Shown: piece after piece, positions 22,884 through 33,814 of the stretch | Numbering within the stretch: position 1 is the first letter of the stretch | Layout: each line of letters opens with the position of its first letter | NCBI GenBank assembly: GCA_019359505.1 | Contig: JAHHHD010000049.1 | Coordinates: 1-34,283, forward strand | From: Drouetiella hepatica Uher 2000/2452 | GTDB taxonomy: Bacteria; Cyanobacteriota; Cyanobacteriia; Elainellales; Elainellaceae | Direction of reading: 5' to 3' | DNA length: 34,283 nucleotides | Position numbers and translations under genes: made by a program | Notes under the pieces: generated by a model | What the model saw: only the letters and a program-made list of their open reading frames with translations | The model's database searches: none | Told to the model about the DNA's origin: nothing

Positions 22884-25511
22884 ATGCAACCTACTAACCC
22901 TAATCAATTTACCGAAAAAGCCTGGGAAGCGATCGCCCGCACTCCTGAGATCGCGAAGCAGGCACAGCATCAGCAGCTTGAATCTGAGCATTTGATGGCG
23001 GCACTGCTAGAGCAGGAAGGCTTAGCAACTAGCATCTTCAATAAGCTAGGGGCAGATGTGCGGCGTGTGCGCGACTATACCGAAGACTTTGTGCGTCGTC
23101 AGCCCAAAATATCAGGAGCAGGAGACTCTGTTTATTTAGGGCGATCGCTTGACACTTTGCTCGATCGGGCGGAGTCGGCTCGCAAGGAGTTCGGCGATGA
23201 GTTTATCTCTATTGAGCATGTGCTGCTGGCATATCCCAAAGACGATCGCTTTGGAAAAGGTTTATTTCAAGAATTTAAGCTCAACGATAAACAGCTTAAG
23301 ACCGCAGTGGAACAGATTAGAGGCAATCAAAAAGTGACTGATCAGAATCCTGAAGGTAAATACGAAGCGCTGGAAAAATATGGGCGCGACCTAACGGCGG
23401 CAGCGCGGCAGGGTAAGCTCGATCCGGTGATTGGACGAGATGATGAAATTCGCCGCACGATTCAGATTTTGTCTCGGCGCACCAAAAATAATCCTGTGCT
23501 GATTGGCGAACCAGGCGTAGGCAAAACGGCGATCGCGGAAGGGTTAGCCCAGCGGATTATCAATGGCGATGTGCCTGAATCGCTGAAAGACCGCAAGTTG
23601 ATTTCGCTAGATATGGGGGCGCTGATCGCCGGGGCTAAATATCGCGGCGAGTTTGAGGAGCGCCTTAAGGCCGTTCTCAAAGAAGTAACTGAATCTGCTG
23701 GCGCAATTATTCTCTTCATTGACGAAATTCATACGGTGGTAGGAGCCGGAGCCACCCAAGGCTCAATGGATGCCGGAAACCTGCTGAAGCCAATGTTGGC
23801 AAGGGGTGAACTGCGCTGCATTGGGGCAACGACTTTGGATGAGTACCGCAAGTATATTGAGAAAGATGCGGCGTTAGAGCGGCGATTTCAGCAGGTCTAT
23901 GTCGATCAGCCCAGCCCTGAAGACACGATTTCGATTCTGCGTGGGCTAAAAGATCGCTACGAAACGCACCATAACGTCAAAATTTCTGATAATGCTCTGG
24001 TTGCTGCGGCAACGCTGTCCAATCGCTACATCAGCGATCGTTTCCTGCCCGACAAGGCGATCGATCTAGTAGACGAAGCGGCGGCTAAGTTGAAAATGGA
24101 AACGACCTCTAAGCCTGAAGAGCTAGATGAGGTCGAGCGGAAAGTGCTTCAGCTGAAAATGGAAAGTCTGTCGCTTCAAAAAGAAGTCGATGCAGCTTCT
24201 AGAGAAAGGCTAGAACGGCTCGATCGCGAAATTGCCGACCTTAGCGAACTTGGAAACACGCTTAAAGCCCAGTGGCAAGCTGAGAAGGAAGTCCTCGATC
24301 GCCGTAAGCAGCTCAAAGAGCAGATCGATCACATTGTCAATGTCGATATCCCCCAAGCAGAGCGCGAGTATGATTTGAACCGGGCGGCAGAACTGCGCTA
24401 TGGTCAGCTCACCGATCTGCAACGAGAGCTAGAAGACACTGAGGCTAGGCTCACCCAAACCCAAACCACAGGCAAATCTCTCCTACGGGAAGAAGTTACC
24501 GAAGCCGACATTGCCGAAATTATCTCCAAATGGACGGGTATCCCCATCAGCAAGCTGGTCGCTTCCGAGATGCAGAAACTCCTGAGCTTAGAGGATGAGT
24601 TGCACGATCGCGTTGTTGGTCAAGATGAAGCCGTCACGGCAGTAGCCGATGCCATCCAGCGTTCCCGCGCTGGACTCGCTGACCCTAATCGACCGATCGC
24701 CAGCTTCATTTTTCTAGGACCTACGGGCGTGGGTAAGACGGAACTCGCCAAGGCGCTTGCGGCCTACCTATTCGACACCGAAGAGGCAATGGTGCGGATT
24801 GATATGTCGGAGTACATGGAAAAACACGCAGTCTCTCGGCTGATTGGCGCACCTCCTGGCTATGTCGGCTACGAAGAAGGTGGGCAGTTGACTGAAACTG
24901 TGCGTCGTCGCCCCTATGCCGTCATCCTGTTTGACGAAATTGAGAAGGCGCACCCCGATGTCTTTAACGTCATGCTGCAAATCTTAGATGATGGTCGCGT
25001 GACCGACTCACAAGGTCGAACGGTGGACTTCAAGAACACCATTATCATCATGACTAGCAACATCGGCTCACAATATATCTTGGACGTGTCGGGTGATGAC
25101 AGCCGCTACGAAGAAATGCGATCGCGGGTGATGGAGGCGATGCGATCGAGCTTCCGCCCTGAGTTCCTCAACCGGATTGATGAGATGATCATTTTCCACA
25201 GCCTGCGAAAATCGGAGCTGCGCCGCATCGTCCAGCTTCAGGTACAGCGTTTGGCAAAACGGCTGAGCGATCGCAAGATGACATTACATCTCTCGGATGC
25301 TGCCCTCGACTTTCTTGCCGAGGTCGGTTATGACCCGGTGTTTGGTGCTCGTCCGCTGAAACGCGCTATCCAACGTGAGTTAGAAACGCAGATCGCAAAA
25401 TCGATTTTGCGCGGCGACTTTGTGGATGGTGACACGATCGTTGTTGATGTCCAGAACGAGCGGCTTGCCTTCAAGAGCATGGCAACTCAGGCTCTGCAAA
25501 CTCAGGTGTAA
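22884..25511 (+). CDS. clpB: ATP-dependent disaggregase ClpB
   Basis: This 875-aa Hsp100 chaperone resolubilises aggregated proteins with DnaK. It has the N domain (1-150, [20 protein letters not shown]), AAA-1 with Walker A GEPGVGKT (208-215) and [14 protein letters not shown], and the coiled-coil middle domain about 400-530 ([20 protein letters not shown]), which marks ClpB rather than ClpC. AAA-2 has Walker A GPTGVGKT (612-619), [20 protein letters not shown] and [16 protein letters not shown]. The end ([20 protein letters not shown]) is standard. There is no ClpP-binding IGF loop. A perfect 15-bp hairpin follows the stop. The translated product looks intact. Expression is probably heat-induced, but no operator is visible. 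Confidence 0.97.
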   Translation: MQPTNPNQFTEKAWEAIARTPEIAKQAQHQQLESEHLMAALLEQEGLATSIFNKLGADVRRVRDYTEDFVRRQPKISGAGDSVYLGRSLDTLLDRAESARKEFGDEFISIEHVLLAYPKDDRFGKGLFQEFKLNDKQLKTAVEQIRGNQKVTDQNPEGKYEALEKYGRDLTAAARQGKLDPVIGRDDEIRRTIQILSRRTKNNPVLIGEPGVGKTAIAEGLAQRIINGDVPESLKDRKLISLDMGALIAGAKYRGEFEERLKAVLKEVTESAGAIILFIDEIHTVVGAGATQGSMDAGNLLKPMLARGELRCIGATTLDEYRKYIEKDAALERRFQQVYVDQPSPEDTISILRGLKDRYETHHNVKISDNALVAAATLSNRYISDRFLPDKAIDLVDEAAAKLKMETTSKPEELDEVERKVLQLKMESLSLQKEVDAASRERLERLDREIADLSELGNTLKAQWQAEKEVLDRRKQLKEQIDHIVNVDIPQAEREYDLNRAAELRYGQLTDLQRELEDTEARLTQTQTTGKSLLREEVTEADIAEIISKWTGIPISKLVASEMQKLLSLEDELHDRVVGQDEAVTAVADAIQRSRAGLADPNRPIASFIFLGPTGVGKTELAKALAAYLFDTEEAMVRIDMSEYMEKHAVSRLIGAPPGYVGYEEGGQLTETVRRRPYAVILFDEIEKAHPDVFNVMLQILDDGRVTDSQGRTVDFKNTIIIMTSNIGSQYILDVSGDDSRYEEMRSRVMEAMRSSFRPEFLNRIDEMIIFHSLRKSELRRIVQLQVQRLAKRLSDRKMTLHLSDAALDFLAEVGYDPVFGARPLKRAIQRELETQIAKSILRGDFVDGDTIVVDVQNERLAFKSMATQALQTQV

Positions 25512-25530
25512 ACTCAGGCTCTGGATCACT

Positions 25531-25564
25531 CGATTCGCTTCTCCTCAAAAGGAGAAGCGAATCG
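25531..25564 (+). terminator. clpB terminator hairpin
   Basis: Bases 25531-25545 (CGATTCGCTTCTCCT) are the exact reverse complement of 25550-25564 around CAAA. It begins 19 nt after the clpB stop, and the following sequence is moderately T-rich. It also lies 45 nt past the treY stop on the other strand, so it may serve both genes. Confidence 0.65.
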
Positions 25565-25608
25565 GGTATTCCTCTACTTTTGGCTGCTACCAAATCGGCT
25601 GCTGAGGT

Positions 25609-28527
25609 TTATTGACCAAACTCTAACGGCTCCACGGCTAAAGTCTCGATCGCTGGAGCCATAGTAAACCCTGCTTCGATCTTGCCAATCAACAGCGCTA
25701 CCGGAAAGTGAGTCAAAATCTCCTTTAGCCAGAGTGTGTCTTCTGCCTCAATCGACTGACCCGTAATTGCATCCTGCCAAACTGAAGAAGATCCGGGTGG
25801 CTGGACAATTCTAGTCTCATGCCAGACCTGCTCCCCCAAGGGAAATTCTCCCTGTTTGACCAATGATGTGAGAAATCGCGGAACAATGACGATCATGCGA
25901 GTCTCTCCCAAATCTCTGGCAAACGCCACAATGTGAGCTTTTAAGCTTCCCAAGACCGTTAATTTCTCGTAGCCGCCTCGCCGAAACATCTCCTGATAAG
26001 TTTGACGAATCTGCAAGGCTCGGTAGGTCAGAAAAAGCTTGATGCGCCCATCTTCTGGAGTTTTCAAAATCTCGGCGATGTAGCTTAAAAGGGAGCCTTT
26101 ACCCTTTGACTTGCCCTTGATCTTTGACTTGATCTCCTTCAAATATTCTAGGCGAAGCTTAAAATCTACTGGGCGGCGATTGTCTGGATCAACTAAGCTC
26201 AGATCCCAGAGTTCGGTTCCTTGATAGAAATCTGGAACACCTGGAGAAGCAATTTTGAGCAGCGTTTGAGACAGACTGTTCAAAATGCCGTAATGCTGAA
26301 TTTTCTGTTGAAAAGGTTTGAAAGTCTGAAGAAATAGATTGCTCTCCGTATTCTCCAAAATTCGCTCTATAAACTTTGTAAAGCCTTCCTCATAGGCTGT
26401 CTCAGGACGCATCCAGTTGCTGTTAACCTTTGCTTCTCGAATCGCCTTAATGATGTAATCTTTGATGCGATCGATAAACTGTGGATACTCTGTTTCGTCA
26501 AAGGGAAAAGATCCGAGCAAAGCCTGATATAGCAAATACTCATCATTTGCGGTCGGGATACGTAAGCTGTGCAGGTTATCTTTCAGAGTCACACTATCTT
26601 TCAAGGTCACGTTGTCTTTCAAAGGGGCATTAATGGCGCTCCAATTCTTCAGGTGCTCCTGCCATTCTTCAGGAAGTTCTGACAGCACGTTAATTCTGGC
26701 ACGCACATCTTCGCCCCGCTTAGTATCATGGGTAGCGCTGGCACTGAGCGCGTGGGGCCACTGTGCCGATCGGCTTTGATTAAAGTTGTGAAACTCTTCG
26801 ATTGAGATTCCAAACTGACAGGCGCTAGAGCCAACTTCATTAAGAGAAATTAGGCGATTATAGACATAGAAAACAGTATCTTCTACCCCTTTCGCCATTA
26901 GAGGTCCCGTGAACTGCTGCATTCTCATCAAGAAATGCATCCACAGCTCTTTGTCTTCATGGCTCAGGTGATCATCAAAGTCGAGCAGTAGAAACTTCTC
27001 AATAAAAGACAGCTCGTTGACAAAGCTAGGTGCGTTTTCTTGGGCGCGTTGCATTACCTGCTTCATACATTCCTGATCTGCCTTACGAGAACCTTCTCGG
27101 CTAATGTAAGTTCGGTAGATCGGGAACATTGCCAGAATCTCAACCAAGGCTCGCTTAAGACCATACATGGTGAAATCGCTGGCGTAACGATGGCGATCGG
27201 AAATCAATTTTAGTAGATGAGCCAAGTTATCAATATCGCCCGCCAAATGCTTCCCAATCATCAGCCGCTTATTTTCGTCAATCAGCGTTTCGCAAGAGGT
27301 AGATTTGCCGATGAAATTATAATAAATAGAGTCAAACTCAGCTTCAGAAGTTTGTTGACAAAACAAACAGTTGAGTTTGCTCATAAAGTCATATCCTGTC
27401 GTTCCCTGAATCGGCCAGTTTAGGGGCAATTCTTCATGGGGTTCAAGGATTTTTTCGACGGTGATGTAGACCTCTGGAGAATGTTCCCGCAGACGGTTAA
27501 GATATTGACCTGGATTATATAAACCATCAATATGATCAACCCGCAGCCCCGTGATTTTCCCCTCTTCCACAAGTTGCAAAGTTAGACCATGAATGGTGTC
27601 AAAAACTTTTTGATCCTCAACTCGAAGGGAAATCAATTCATTGACGGTAAAGAATCTGCGGTAGTTGAGTTCTTCATTCCCTACCTTCCAGTAGGAGAGG
27701 CGAAAAAACTGCTCCGATAGCAAATTATCCAGCAGGTTGAAGCTTTCTGGTTTACCCGTTTCACCATTAAAAAGATCGATGTTGGCTTCAAAGTATTGCT
27801 TGACTTCCTGACTATCTTGCCAGAGTTCCCACAGCATACTTTTAATAAAGTTAATCTGGTCATAGCGCTCTCGACCTGATTCACCTGAAGGAATGTACTT
27901 TAGTGCATACAAAACGCCTAGGAACTTAACAAAATCTGGATGATTCCGGCTAATTTTGTCCCGTAAGCGTCCTAAGTCATGCATCAAAACCTGACCGTAG
28001 GATTCGATCCGCAGTGGAAAACTCAGCCCATAGTAGTGAATAGATAGCCCGTTCTGACTATATTGAATTTGCAACTCACCACTTTCTAAGCAATCACCAT
28101 AGAATTTTCCTAAGAACGGAGCTAAAACTCGCCCATTAATGCCGCCATAGGGATGGTTCCAGTCGATATCAAAGAAGTTGCGATATTGAGAGTCAGGGCC
28201 ATTCTCCAACACATCCACTAGCATTTGATTTTGGCTATCAAACGCCATATGGTTGGGCACAATGTCTTGAAGCCAACCCAATTTGTGCTGTTGTAATTCC
28301 TGACTCAAGAGTTCAAACTTTTCTAACCCGCCTAGCTCCGGATTAATTTGTAGCGGATTAACCACATCATAGCCATGGGTGCTACCTTGACGAGCCGTAA
28401 AAATGGGGGAGGCATAAAGGTCAGAAATTCCTAATTCATTGAGATAAGGAACGATCGCCTTGGCTGCATCAAAATCGAAGGCAGCACTGAACTGAATTCG
28501 GTAAGTTGCTAGAGGAATTTGCATCAT
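25609..28527 (-). CDS. treY: Maltooligosyl trehalose synthase TreY
   Basis: This 972-aa GH13 enzyme turns the reducing-end alpha-1,4 bond of a maltooligosaccharide into alpha,alpha-1,1, making maltooligosyltrehalose. The N-terminus is typical (IPLATYRIQFSAAFDFDAAK; GLQDIVPNHMAFD-type WLQDIVPNHMAFDS). GLRVDHIDGLYNPGQYL near residue 330 holds the nucleophile Asp, followed by VEKILEPHEELP with the acid/base Glu. SATHDTKRGEDVRARI and GVPDFYQGTELWDLSLVDPD complete the signature. A low-complexity insert (three KDxVTL-type units, about 26575-26625) lies before DEYLLYQALLGSFP. It is encoded downstream of treZ on the same strand with a 193-nt gap, so both steps are probably co-regulated. No treS or treH is seen. 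Confidence 0.96.
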   Translation of the reverse strand: MMQIPLATYRIQFSAAFDFDAAKAIVPYLNELGISDLYASPIFTARQGSTHGYDVVNPLQINPELGGLEKFELLSQELQQHKLGWLQDIVPNHMAFDSQNQMLVDVLENGPDSQYRNFFDIDWNHPYGGINGRVLAPFLGKFYGDCLESGELQIQYSQNGLSIHYYGLSFPLRIESYGQVLMHDLGRLRDKISRNHPDFVKFLGVLYALKYIPSGESGRERYDQINFIKSMLWELWQDSQEVKQYFEANIDLFNGETGKPESFNLLDNLLSEQFFRLSYWKVGNEELNYRRFFTVNELISLRVEDQKVFDTIHGLTLQLVEEGKITGLRVDHIDGLYNPGQYLNRLREHSPEVYITVEKILEPHEELPLNWPIQGTTGYDFMSKLNCLFCQQTSEAEFDSIYYNFIGKSTSCETLIDENKRLMIGKHLAGDIDNLAHLLKLISDRHRYASDFTMYGLKRALVEILAMFPIYRTYISREGSRKADQECMKQVMQRAQENAPSFVNELSFIEKFLLLDFDDHLSHEDKELWMHFLMRMQQFTGPLMAKGVEDTVFYVYNRLISLNEVGSSACQFGISIEEFHNFNQSRSAQWPHALSASATHDTKRGEDVRARINVLSELPEEWQEHLKNWSAINAPLKDNVTLKDSVTLKDNLHSLRIPTANDEYLLYQALLGSFPFDETEYPQFIDRIKDYIIKAIREAKVNSNWMRPETAYEEGFTKFIERILENTESNLFLQTFKPFQQKIQHYGILNSLSQTLLKIASPGVPDFYQGTELWDLSLVDPDNRRPVDFKLRLEYLKEIKSKIKGKSKGKGSLLSYIAEILKTPEDGRIKLFLTYRALQIRQTYQEMFRRGGYEKLTVLGSLKAHIVAFARDLGETRMIVIVPRFLTSLVKQGEFPLGEQVWHETRIVQPPGSSSVWQDAITGQSIEAEDTLWLKEILTHFPVALLIGKIEAGFTMAPAIETLAVEPLEFGQ

Positions 28528-28720
28528 GATGGATTTAGGCTTTCTGCTTATCTTGAATGACCGGGGGCTTGCCGTCTTGTATCCCTAGCCATAACTCTGG
28601 TGTGGTACACAAATCTATCTAATGAAACAGGGAACTCACATACAAATCTCACACTTTAGGGGAGATTCTCACTTTAGAACAAAAACTCTTTGAAGTCTGT
28701 GGCTAAAGTTGCGATCGTCC

Positions 28721-30559
28721 TCATCCTTGCTCATAAATCACCACACTTTGGGGCTGAAGCTTCAGGATCTGCTGTGAGACAATGCCTCTCTGGGTTGGGA
28801 TCATCTCCGGCAATTCTGAGCCACTGCCTCCCCAGAGGGTGTCTGTGGAGTCGAGCAGTTTTTTCCAGAGTCCGGGGGGTAAAGTGAGAGTTGTCTCAAC
28901 TTCTTGGGTATTGAAGTTTAGCAAACACAAAACCTGACTATTGCCGCACCACCGCCGCAGTTTAATCAGATGATCTTCTTCACTAACGAGAGCTTCTAAA
29001 GTGTGGCGATCGAGATTTGCTAGAGCCGGAACCTGTTTTCGTAACTTCAGCAGCGCTTGGTAAAAGCGCCAGAGCATTTGGTGCTGTCCTTGCTGGTGCA
29101 AATTCCAGTTCAGCTTGCTGCGCTCAAAAGTTTCTTCCGACTGTGGATCATCTGCTTCACCCTCAGCATGGAAAGCGGCAAACTCTTCTTTTCTGCCTTT
29201 CCGTACGGCAGCCACTAAGTCCGGGTCGTTATGGCTGACAAAATAGAGAAACGGCGAAGTTTCACCATATTCCTCACCCATAAACAGGAGTGGTACCGAG
29301 GCAGACAGCAACACAGATGCTGCCGCTAGCTTCTGTGCCTCAAAGGAAACCAAGTGAGAGAGGCGATCGCCCTTTAGCCGATTGCCTACCTGATCGTGGT
29401 TTTGACAAAACACAACAAATTTGCTGGACGGACAGTCAGAAGGATCGCTACCGTGATGCCGCTGGCGTAGCTCTGAGTAATCCCAAGTGTACACAAAATT
29501 CTTAGCATAGCCTTTGGCAAGATGCTCTGGTCTGCCATAGTCGCCGTAATAGCCGAAGGATTCTCTCGTTACCAAAGCATGGACAGCGTGGTGAAAATCG
29601 TCATTCCACTGAGCATCCAATCCAAAACCACCTGCGGCGATCGGGCGTACCCAGCGCGGATCGTTTAAATCGCTCTCGGCAGTGAGATAAAATTTGCGTC
29701 CCTGCCGCTGAGAGAATTGCTCTGTTACTTCAGCCAGCTCTCGCAAGAAATGCTTTGCCCCGAAATCAAAAAAGTTGTCAGACGCATCTAGCCGTAGACC
29801 ATCAATATGACATTCCTGGAACCAGTACAGCGCATTTTCAATTAGGTAGTTGCGAACGCCATAGCTGTAGGCATCATCAAAGTTGATGGCATTGCCCCAG
29901 GGCGTTTTGTATTTTTCAGTAAAGTAAGGACCAAAGCTCCAGATGTAATTGCCTTCAGGCCCGAAATGGTTGTAAACCACGTCCAGAAACATTGCCATTC
30001 CCTGCTCGTGACAGGCATTGACCAGCCGCTTTAGACCCTGCACACCTCCATAGGACATCTGCACGCCATAGGGATAAACGCCATCATAGCCCCAGTTACG
30101 TGAACCGGGAAATTGGGCGATCGGCATTAGCTCGATCGTCGTAACGCCCAATTCCTTCAAATCTGGCAGGCGAGCAATAGCGGCTTCAAAAGTGCCTTCT
30201 GGCGTAAAAGTGCCCACATGCAGCTCGTAGATCGCCATCTCAGCAAAGGGCAAATTTTGCCAGGAAGCATCTGTCCATTCAAAGCTATGATCTACTACCG
30301 CCGAAGCACCGTGAACTCCTTCAGGCTGGGCTTGAGAAGCTGGATCAGGGCGATCGATCTCCCCATTGAGCTGATAAAAATACAAAGTGCCAGGTTCAAC
30401 ATCTTCCAGTGTGGTTTGCCAATACCCCTGAGACTTGCGGTCTAAGGCGATAAAGCGCTCTTTGGGAGCCACAATGTGAACAGAAACCTGTTCTAGGAGA
30501 GGTGCCCAGACGGTGAATGTACAGCGACCATTGCCGTGATACCAGGAGCCTACTTGCAT
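28721..30559 (-). CDS. treZ: Malto-oligosyltrehalose trehalohydrolase TreZ
   Basis: This 612-aa GH13 enzyme releases trehalose from maltooligosyltrehalose, the step after TreY. An N-terminal beta-sandwich (MQVGSWYHGNGRCTFTVWAP) precedes the barrel. The barrel motifs are LDVVYNHFGPEGNY (region I), DGLRLDASDNFFDFG (region II, nucleophile Asp near 256), LTAESDLNDPRWV (acid/base Glu near 292) and FCQNHDQVGNR (region IV). I start it at 30559 because MQVGxxYxGxGRCxFxVWAP is the family's start; the open frame runs 27 codons further up with unrelated sequence. No SD is present. It leads the treZ-treY unit. Together the genes make trehalose from glycogen-type glucans, usually for osmotic or drying stress. 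Confidence 0.95.
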   Translation of the reverse strand: MQVGSWYHGNGRCTFTVWAPLLEQVSVHIVAPKERFIALDRKSQGYWQTTLEDVEPGTLYFYQLNGEIDRPDPASQAQPEGVHGASAVVDHSFEWTDASWQNLPFAEMAIYELHVGTFTPEGTFEAAIARLPDLKELGVTTIELMPIAQFPGSRNWGYDGVYPYGVQMSYGGVQGLKRLVNACHEQGMAMFLDVVYNHFGPEGNYIWSFGPYFTEKYKTPWGNAINFDDAYSYGVRNYLIENALYWFQECHIDGLRLDASDNFFDFGAKHFLRELAEVTEQFSQRQGRKFYLTAESDLNDPRWVRPIAAGGFGLDAQWNDDFHHAVHALVTRESFGYYGDYGRPEHLAKGYAKNFVYTWDYSELRQRHHGSDPSDCPSSKFVVFCQNHDQVGNRLKGDRLSHLVSFEAQKLAAASVLLSASVPLLFMGEEYGETSPFLYFVSHNDPDLVAAVRKGRKEEFAAFHAEGEADDPQSEETFERSKLNWNLHQQGQHQMLWRFYQALLKLRKQVPALANLDRHTLEALVSEEDHLIKLRRWCGNSQVLCLLNFNTQEVETTLTLPPGLWKKLLDSTDTLWGGSGSELPEMIPTQRGIVSQQILKLQPQSVVIYEQG

Positions 30560-30768
30560 AGCTAGGAGAAAATTTATGAAGTGTTCGGGACTCTTATAGA
30601 TAAGGGAGGTAAAGCCCTTACTATTTAATAGCCATATCATTCACAAAAGTACAACTAAGATCTATCGAACGACAGAGAGGTTCCACGGGGTATTTGCAAG
30701 CGGCGCTGTATCAATAATTCTGTACTATGAGCTGCACTCACAGATCTGTTTGGTAGTGTTTCAAATGT

Positions 30769-30820
30769 GCTGTTGATTTTTTGAAAGGGCAGAGAGCGCC
30801 CCTTTCAAAAAATCAACAGC
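30769..30820. repeat. Long inverted repeat, 21-bp arms, 10-nt loop
   Basis: Bases 30769-30789 are the exact reverse complement of 30800-30820; the arm contains GATTTTTTGAAAGGG. The loop is CAGAGAGCGC. A second weaker pairing surrounds it: GTTTCAAATGTGCTGTT at about 30759-30775 matches the complement of 30829-30845 with small indels, so alternative folds are possible. It sits in the 515-base gap between recA's end and the treZ start. It is too far (about 255 nt) from recA to be its only terminator. Confidence 0.88.
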
Positions 30821-30990
30821 ATCTCTAGAACAGCACTTTGAAAACTTGAGGATTATGGCTCAATTTGCCATATCAAGCCTCGGAGACTTTTTTATCTTCT
30901 TCTGTTCAGTGTCGTTTCACTTGGATCAAATCCAAACAAAAACTTATCCCCTACTAGCCAGGTTACATAGCTGTGCTCACGCCAAGGCTG

Positions 30991-31024
30991 GGAGACTTTG
31001 AGCGGCGAGCCACTCAAAGTCTCC
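30991..31024 (-). terminator. Likely recA terminator hairpin
   Basis: Bases 30991-31002 (GGAGACTTTGAG) are the exact reverse complement of 31013-31024, with the 10-nt loop CGGCGAGCCA. On the minus strand it starts 50 nt after the recA stop. No clear T-run follows. The loop resembles those of the hairpins at 30769 and 32445, so it may belong to the same repeat family. Apart from the two hairpins, the gap 30560-31074 holds nothing I can support. Confidence 0.5.
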
Positions 31025-31074
31025 TAAGCAAAATAGGTGCGGCGATGGTCATGTATGACAGTTAAGGGCGATCG

Positions 31075-32157
31075 CTATTCTTCTTCAACAAAGTCCTCGT
31101 CACCGTCAACTTCTTCTACCGATATTGGAGTCACAGAGTTTGCAGAAACCATTGCTCCCATTTCCAGCTTCTCTCGCACAAGCTTCTCTACGTCCTTCGT
31201 GAAGGTAGGATTTTCCTCCATGTACTTGATGGCATTATCGCGTCCTTGGCTGATGTTGTCGCCGTTGTAGCTGTACCAAGCTCCCCGACGCGACACGACC
31301 CCCGTCTCTTCAGCCATGTCGATAAGAACGCCCAGAAGTGAAATTCCCTTGCCGAAAATCACATCAAATTCAGCAATACGGAAGGGCGGAGCCACCTTGT
31401 TTTTTGCCACCTTGACCTTGGCTCGAATCCCATACTCCTCGTTGCCCTTTTTCAGGGTTTGAATCCGGCGAATATCCATCCGCACCGAGGCGTAAAACTT
31501 GAGCGCGTTACCGCCTGTCGTGGTTTCAGGATTGCCGTAGGAAACGCCAATCTTTTGGCGCAACTGGTTGATAAAAATGACGCTACAGCCCGTTTTGCCG
31601 ATGTTGCCCGTAATCTTCCGCAATGCCTGACTCATGAGGCGTGCCTGCAAGCCGACGTGAGCATCGCCCATTTCGCCCTCAATTTCAGCTCTGGGAACTA
31701 GAGCGGCAACCGAGTCCACCACTACCAGATCAACGGCGGTCGATCGCACCAGTTGATCCACAATTTCTAGCGCCGCCTCTCCGGTGTCAGGCTGAGAAAC
31801 GAGCAGATTAGCAATATCAACGCCCAATGCCGCTGCGTACATAGGATCTAGCGCATGTTCTGCGTCAACAAATGCTGCCACACCGCCAATTTTTTGCACT
31901 TCGGCGATCGCGTGAAGCGCCAGAGTGGTTTTTGCCGAGCTTTCTGGCCCGTAGATTTCAATAATCCGACCTTTGGGTAAGCCGCCCCCTAGAGCCAAAT
32001 CCAGGTTTAGCGCTCCAGTAGAGATGGTTTCTACCTTCATGCGGGTGGCATCTCCCAGCCGCATAATTGTCCCTTTGCCAAAGGTGCGCTCGATTTGGGT
32101 TAGCACCAAATTTAGAGCCTTTTCTTTCTCGGAACTCTCATTGCTGGTTTTAGCCAT
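31075..32157 (-). CDS. recA: Recombinase RecA
   Basis: This 360-aa strand-exchange ATPase starts [20 protein letters not shown]. Walker A is GPESSAKTT (70-78). [10 protein letters not shown] holds the catalytic Glu. Walker B is [11 protein letters not shown]1 is [20 protein letters not shown] and L2 is [20 protein letters not shown]. The C-terminus is strongly acidic ([14 protein letters not shown]), as in most RecA proteins. It acts in recombinational repair and, where LexA is a repressor, in its self-cleavage. It is divergent from xseA, another DNA-repair gene, and the 396-base region between them has two LexA-box-like sequences at 32351-32376. Confidence 0.98.
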   Translation of the reverse strand: MAKTSNESSEKEKALNLVLTQIERTFGKGTIMRLGDATRMKVETISTGALNLDLALGGGLPKGRIIEIYGPESSAKTTLALHAIAEVQKIGGVAAFVDAEHALDPMYAAALGVDIANLLVSQPDTGEAALEIVDQLVRSTAVDLVVVDSVAALVPRAEIEGEMGDAHVGLQARLMSQALRKITGNIGKTGCSVIFINQLRQKIGVSYGNPETTTGGNALKFYASVRMDIRRIQTLKKGNEEYGIRAKVKVAKNKVAPPFRIAEFDVIFGKGISLLGVLIDMAEETGVVSRRGAWYSYNGDNISQGRDNAIKYMEENPTFTKDVEKLVREKLEMGAMVSANSVTPISVEEVDGDEDFVEEE

Positions 32158-32350
32158 TCATCCCTCAACGCAAGATTTTGCGAAATTAATAATTTGTATC
32201 CGTTTACAGCAGCCCAGTTTCAACAGCCCAGTAAACCTGTGGAAACCAGCAGAATGCAGTCCAGCTTACTGTCCGTTATGAGCCAGTATAGTTACCCTAA
32301 GGCAAAGTCAACCCTATCCACTAACTATGGTAATCTTTTTTGAGACAACC

Positions 32351-32376
32351 ATACAGATGTACTAAACAAATGTACT
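32351..32376 (-). promoter_or_regulatory. Two abutting LexA-box-like sequences
   Basis: Read on the minus strand, 32364-32376 is AGTACATTTGTTT and 32351-32363 is AGTACATCTGTAT. The cyanobacterial LexA consensus reported for Anabaena, as I recall it, is RGTACNNNDGTWCB. Each copy fits all but the C (T instead). The two 13-mers abut exactly. They lie about 195-220 nt upstream of recA and about 180-200 nt upstream of xseA. Regulation is inference, because LexA in some cyanobacteria does not control repair genes. Confidence 0.45.
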
Positions 32377-32444
32377 AAATTTGGCTAGATTTAGCTACTC
32401 CCAATAATTTGGCTAAGGTTTTGTAGCTGTCGCCAGTTTGCTGA

Positions 32445-32486
32445 GGACATTTAGGGTGGGCACGAAGCGCCCCACCCTAAATGTTC
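32445..32486. repeat. Hairpin between recA and xseA, 10-nt loop
   Basis: Bases 32445-32460 pair with 32471-32486 (16 bp, one G-T); the arm core is ACATTTAGGGTGGG. The loop CACGAAGCGC matches the 30769 hairpin loop CAGAGAGCGC at seven of ten positions. It lies 68 nt upstream of xseA and between the divergent genes, so it is not a terminator for either. The remainder of 32158-32553 holds only the LexA-like boxes. Confidence 0.85.
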
Positions 32487-32553
32487 CCGTCCTAATCGCC
32501 TTGGCGGTTGCTATAACTTAGCTGGAACTTCAGAAACTCAACAGATTTAACCC

Positions 32554-33798
32554 ATGACTTCTGACCTTCCTAGCCTGCTCATACCCGATACAGCGCTCTC
32601 TGTTGCCGGACTGACGACCTATATTCAGGCTTTGCTAGAGCAAGACAGCCAGTTACGGCAGGTGTGGGTAACGGGAGAAGTTTCTAGCGCCACTCGCTAC
32701 AAAAGCGGCTTGTTTTTTAATCTGCAAGACCCAGATGCGCAAGCCAGCATTAGCTGTGTGGTTTGGAATAATCAGCTGAATCGACTGGCAACGCTACCTG
32801 TGCAGGGGGAGCAGTTTATCATTTTGGGTCGCGTGAATTTGCATCCCCAGCGAGGCACCTATCAGCTTGTTGTCTGGCAAGCTCTGCCCGCAGGCGAGGG
32901 ACTCCGGGCGCTTCGCTACCGTCAGCTCCGCAAACGGCTAGAAGTAGAAGGACTATTTGACCTCGATCGCAAACGTCCCTTGCCCCCCTATCCTCAGACG
33001 ATCGCCGTAGTCACTTCGCCGCAAGCTGCCGCCTGGGGAGATATTCAGCGTACGCTAAAGCGGCGTTGCCCTGGCATTCGGGTTCTGTTTTCTCCAGCTT
33101 TAGTTCAGGGCGATCAGGCTCCGGCAGCCATCGTCCAGGCCATGCAGCGCGTGATTCGAGACGGACGCGCTGAGGTGCTAATCCTGTCGCGAGGCGGCGG
33201 AGCCGTTGAAGATATGGCGTGCTTTAACGACGAGCGGGTGGTACGGGCGATCGCTGAATGTCCCATTCCCGTCGTTGCTGGCATTGGGCATCAGCGCGAC
33301 GAGTCCCTAGCCGATTTGGCGGCAGACATTTGTGCCCATACGCCAACAGCGGCAGCAGCTCAGGCAGTACCGCTCCTAGAAAATCTCATCACTGAGCATC
33401 GGGGACGCGCCCACGCCCTGAGTCAGAGTGTGCTTAGTGCCTTGGATACTGCCGCCGATCGTCTCTATCGCCTGCGTGGAAGGCTGCAACGCCTGAATCT
33501 CGATCGCCAAATTCAGCAAGAAACCCAGACGCTTTCCTGGTTGCGGCAGCGCCTTATGCAAAACACAAACCACCGCTTGCAGTCTGCCCATCAACACTGC
33601 CATTTGCTGCGGCAACAGCTGATTACGCTTGATCCAGAAGCTGTTTTGAGGCGGGGCTATGCCGTAGCGCGACAGACCGATGGAACGGTGGTGAGGACGA
33701 TCGCTGAACTTGCCGTAGGACAAGAGCTGACCTTAAGGCTGGCTCAAGGTCAGGCAAAGGTGACGGTGTCTAAAATATTAGAGCCTGAAATAAATTAA
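32554..33798 (+). CDS. xseA: Exodeoxyribonuclease VII large subunit
   Basis: This 414-aa protein has an N-terminal OB fold ([40 protein letters not shown]). The catalytic core follows, with [40 protein letters not shown] and [20 protein letters not shown], then [15 protein letters not shown] long helical coiled-coil part holds the small subunits, ending with [15 protein letters not shown] near the C-terminus. With XseB it degrades single-stranded DNA from both ends. It is followed after 16 nt by xseB, an obvious operon. Confidence 0.96.
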   Translation: MTSDLPSLLIPDTALSVAGLTTYIQALLEQDSQLRQVWVTGEVSSATRYKSGLFFNLQDPDAQASISCVVWNNQLNRLATLPVQGEQFIILGRVNLHPQRGTYQLVVWQALPAGEGLRALRYRQLRKRLEVEGLFDLDRKRPLPPYPQTIAVVTSPQAAAWGDIQRTLKRRCPGIRVLFSPALVQGDQAPAAIVQAMQRVIRDGRAEVLILSRGGGAVEDMACFNDERVVRAIAECPIPVVAGIGHQRDESLADLAADICAHTPTAAAAQAVPLLENLITEHRGRAHALSQSVLSALDTAADRLYRLRGRLQRLNLDRQIQQETQTLSWLRQRLMQNTNHRLQSAHQHCHLLRQQLITLDPEAVLRRGYAVARQTDGTVVRTIAELAVGQELTLRLAQGQAKVTVSKILEPEIN

Positions 33799-33814
33799 GT
33801 GCTATTCAAAATAT

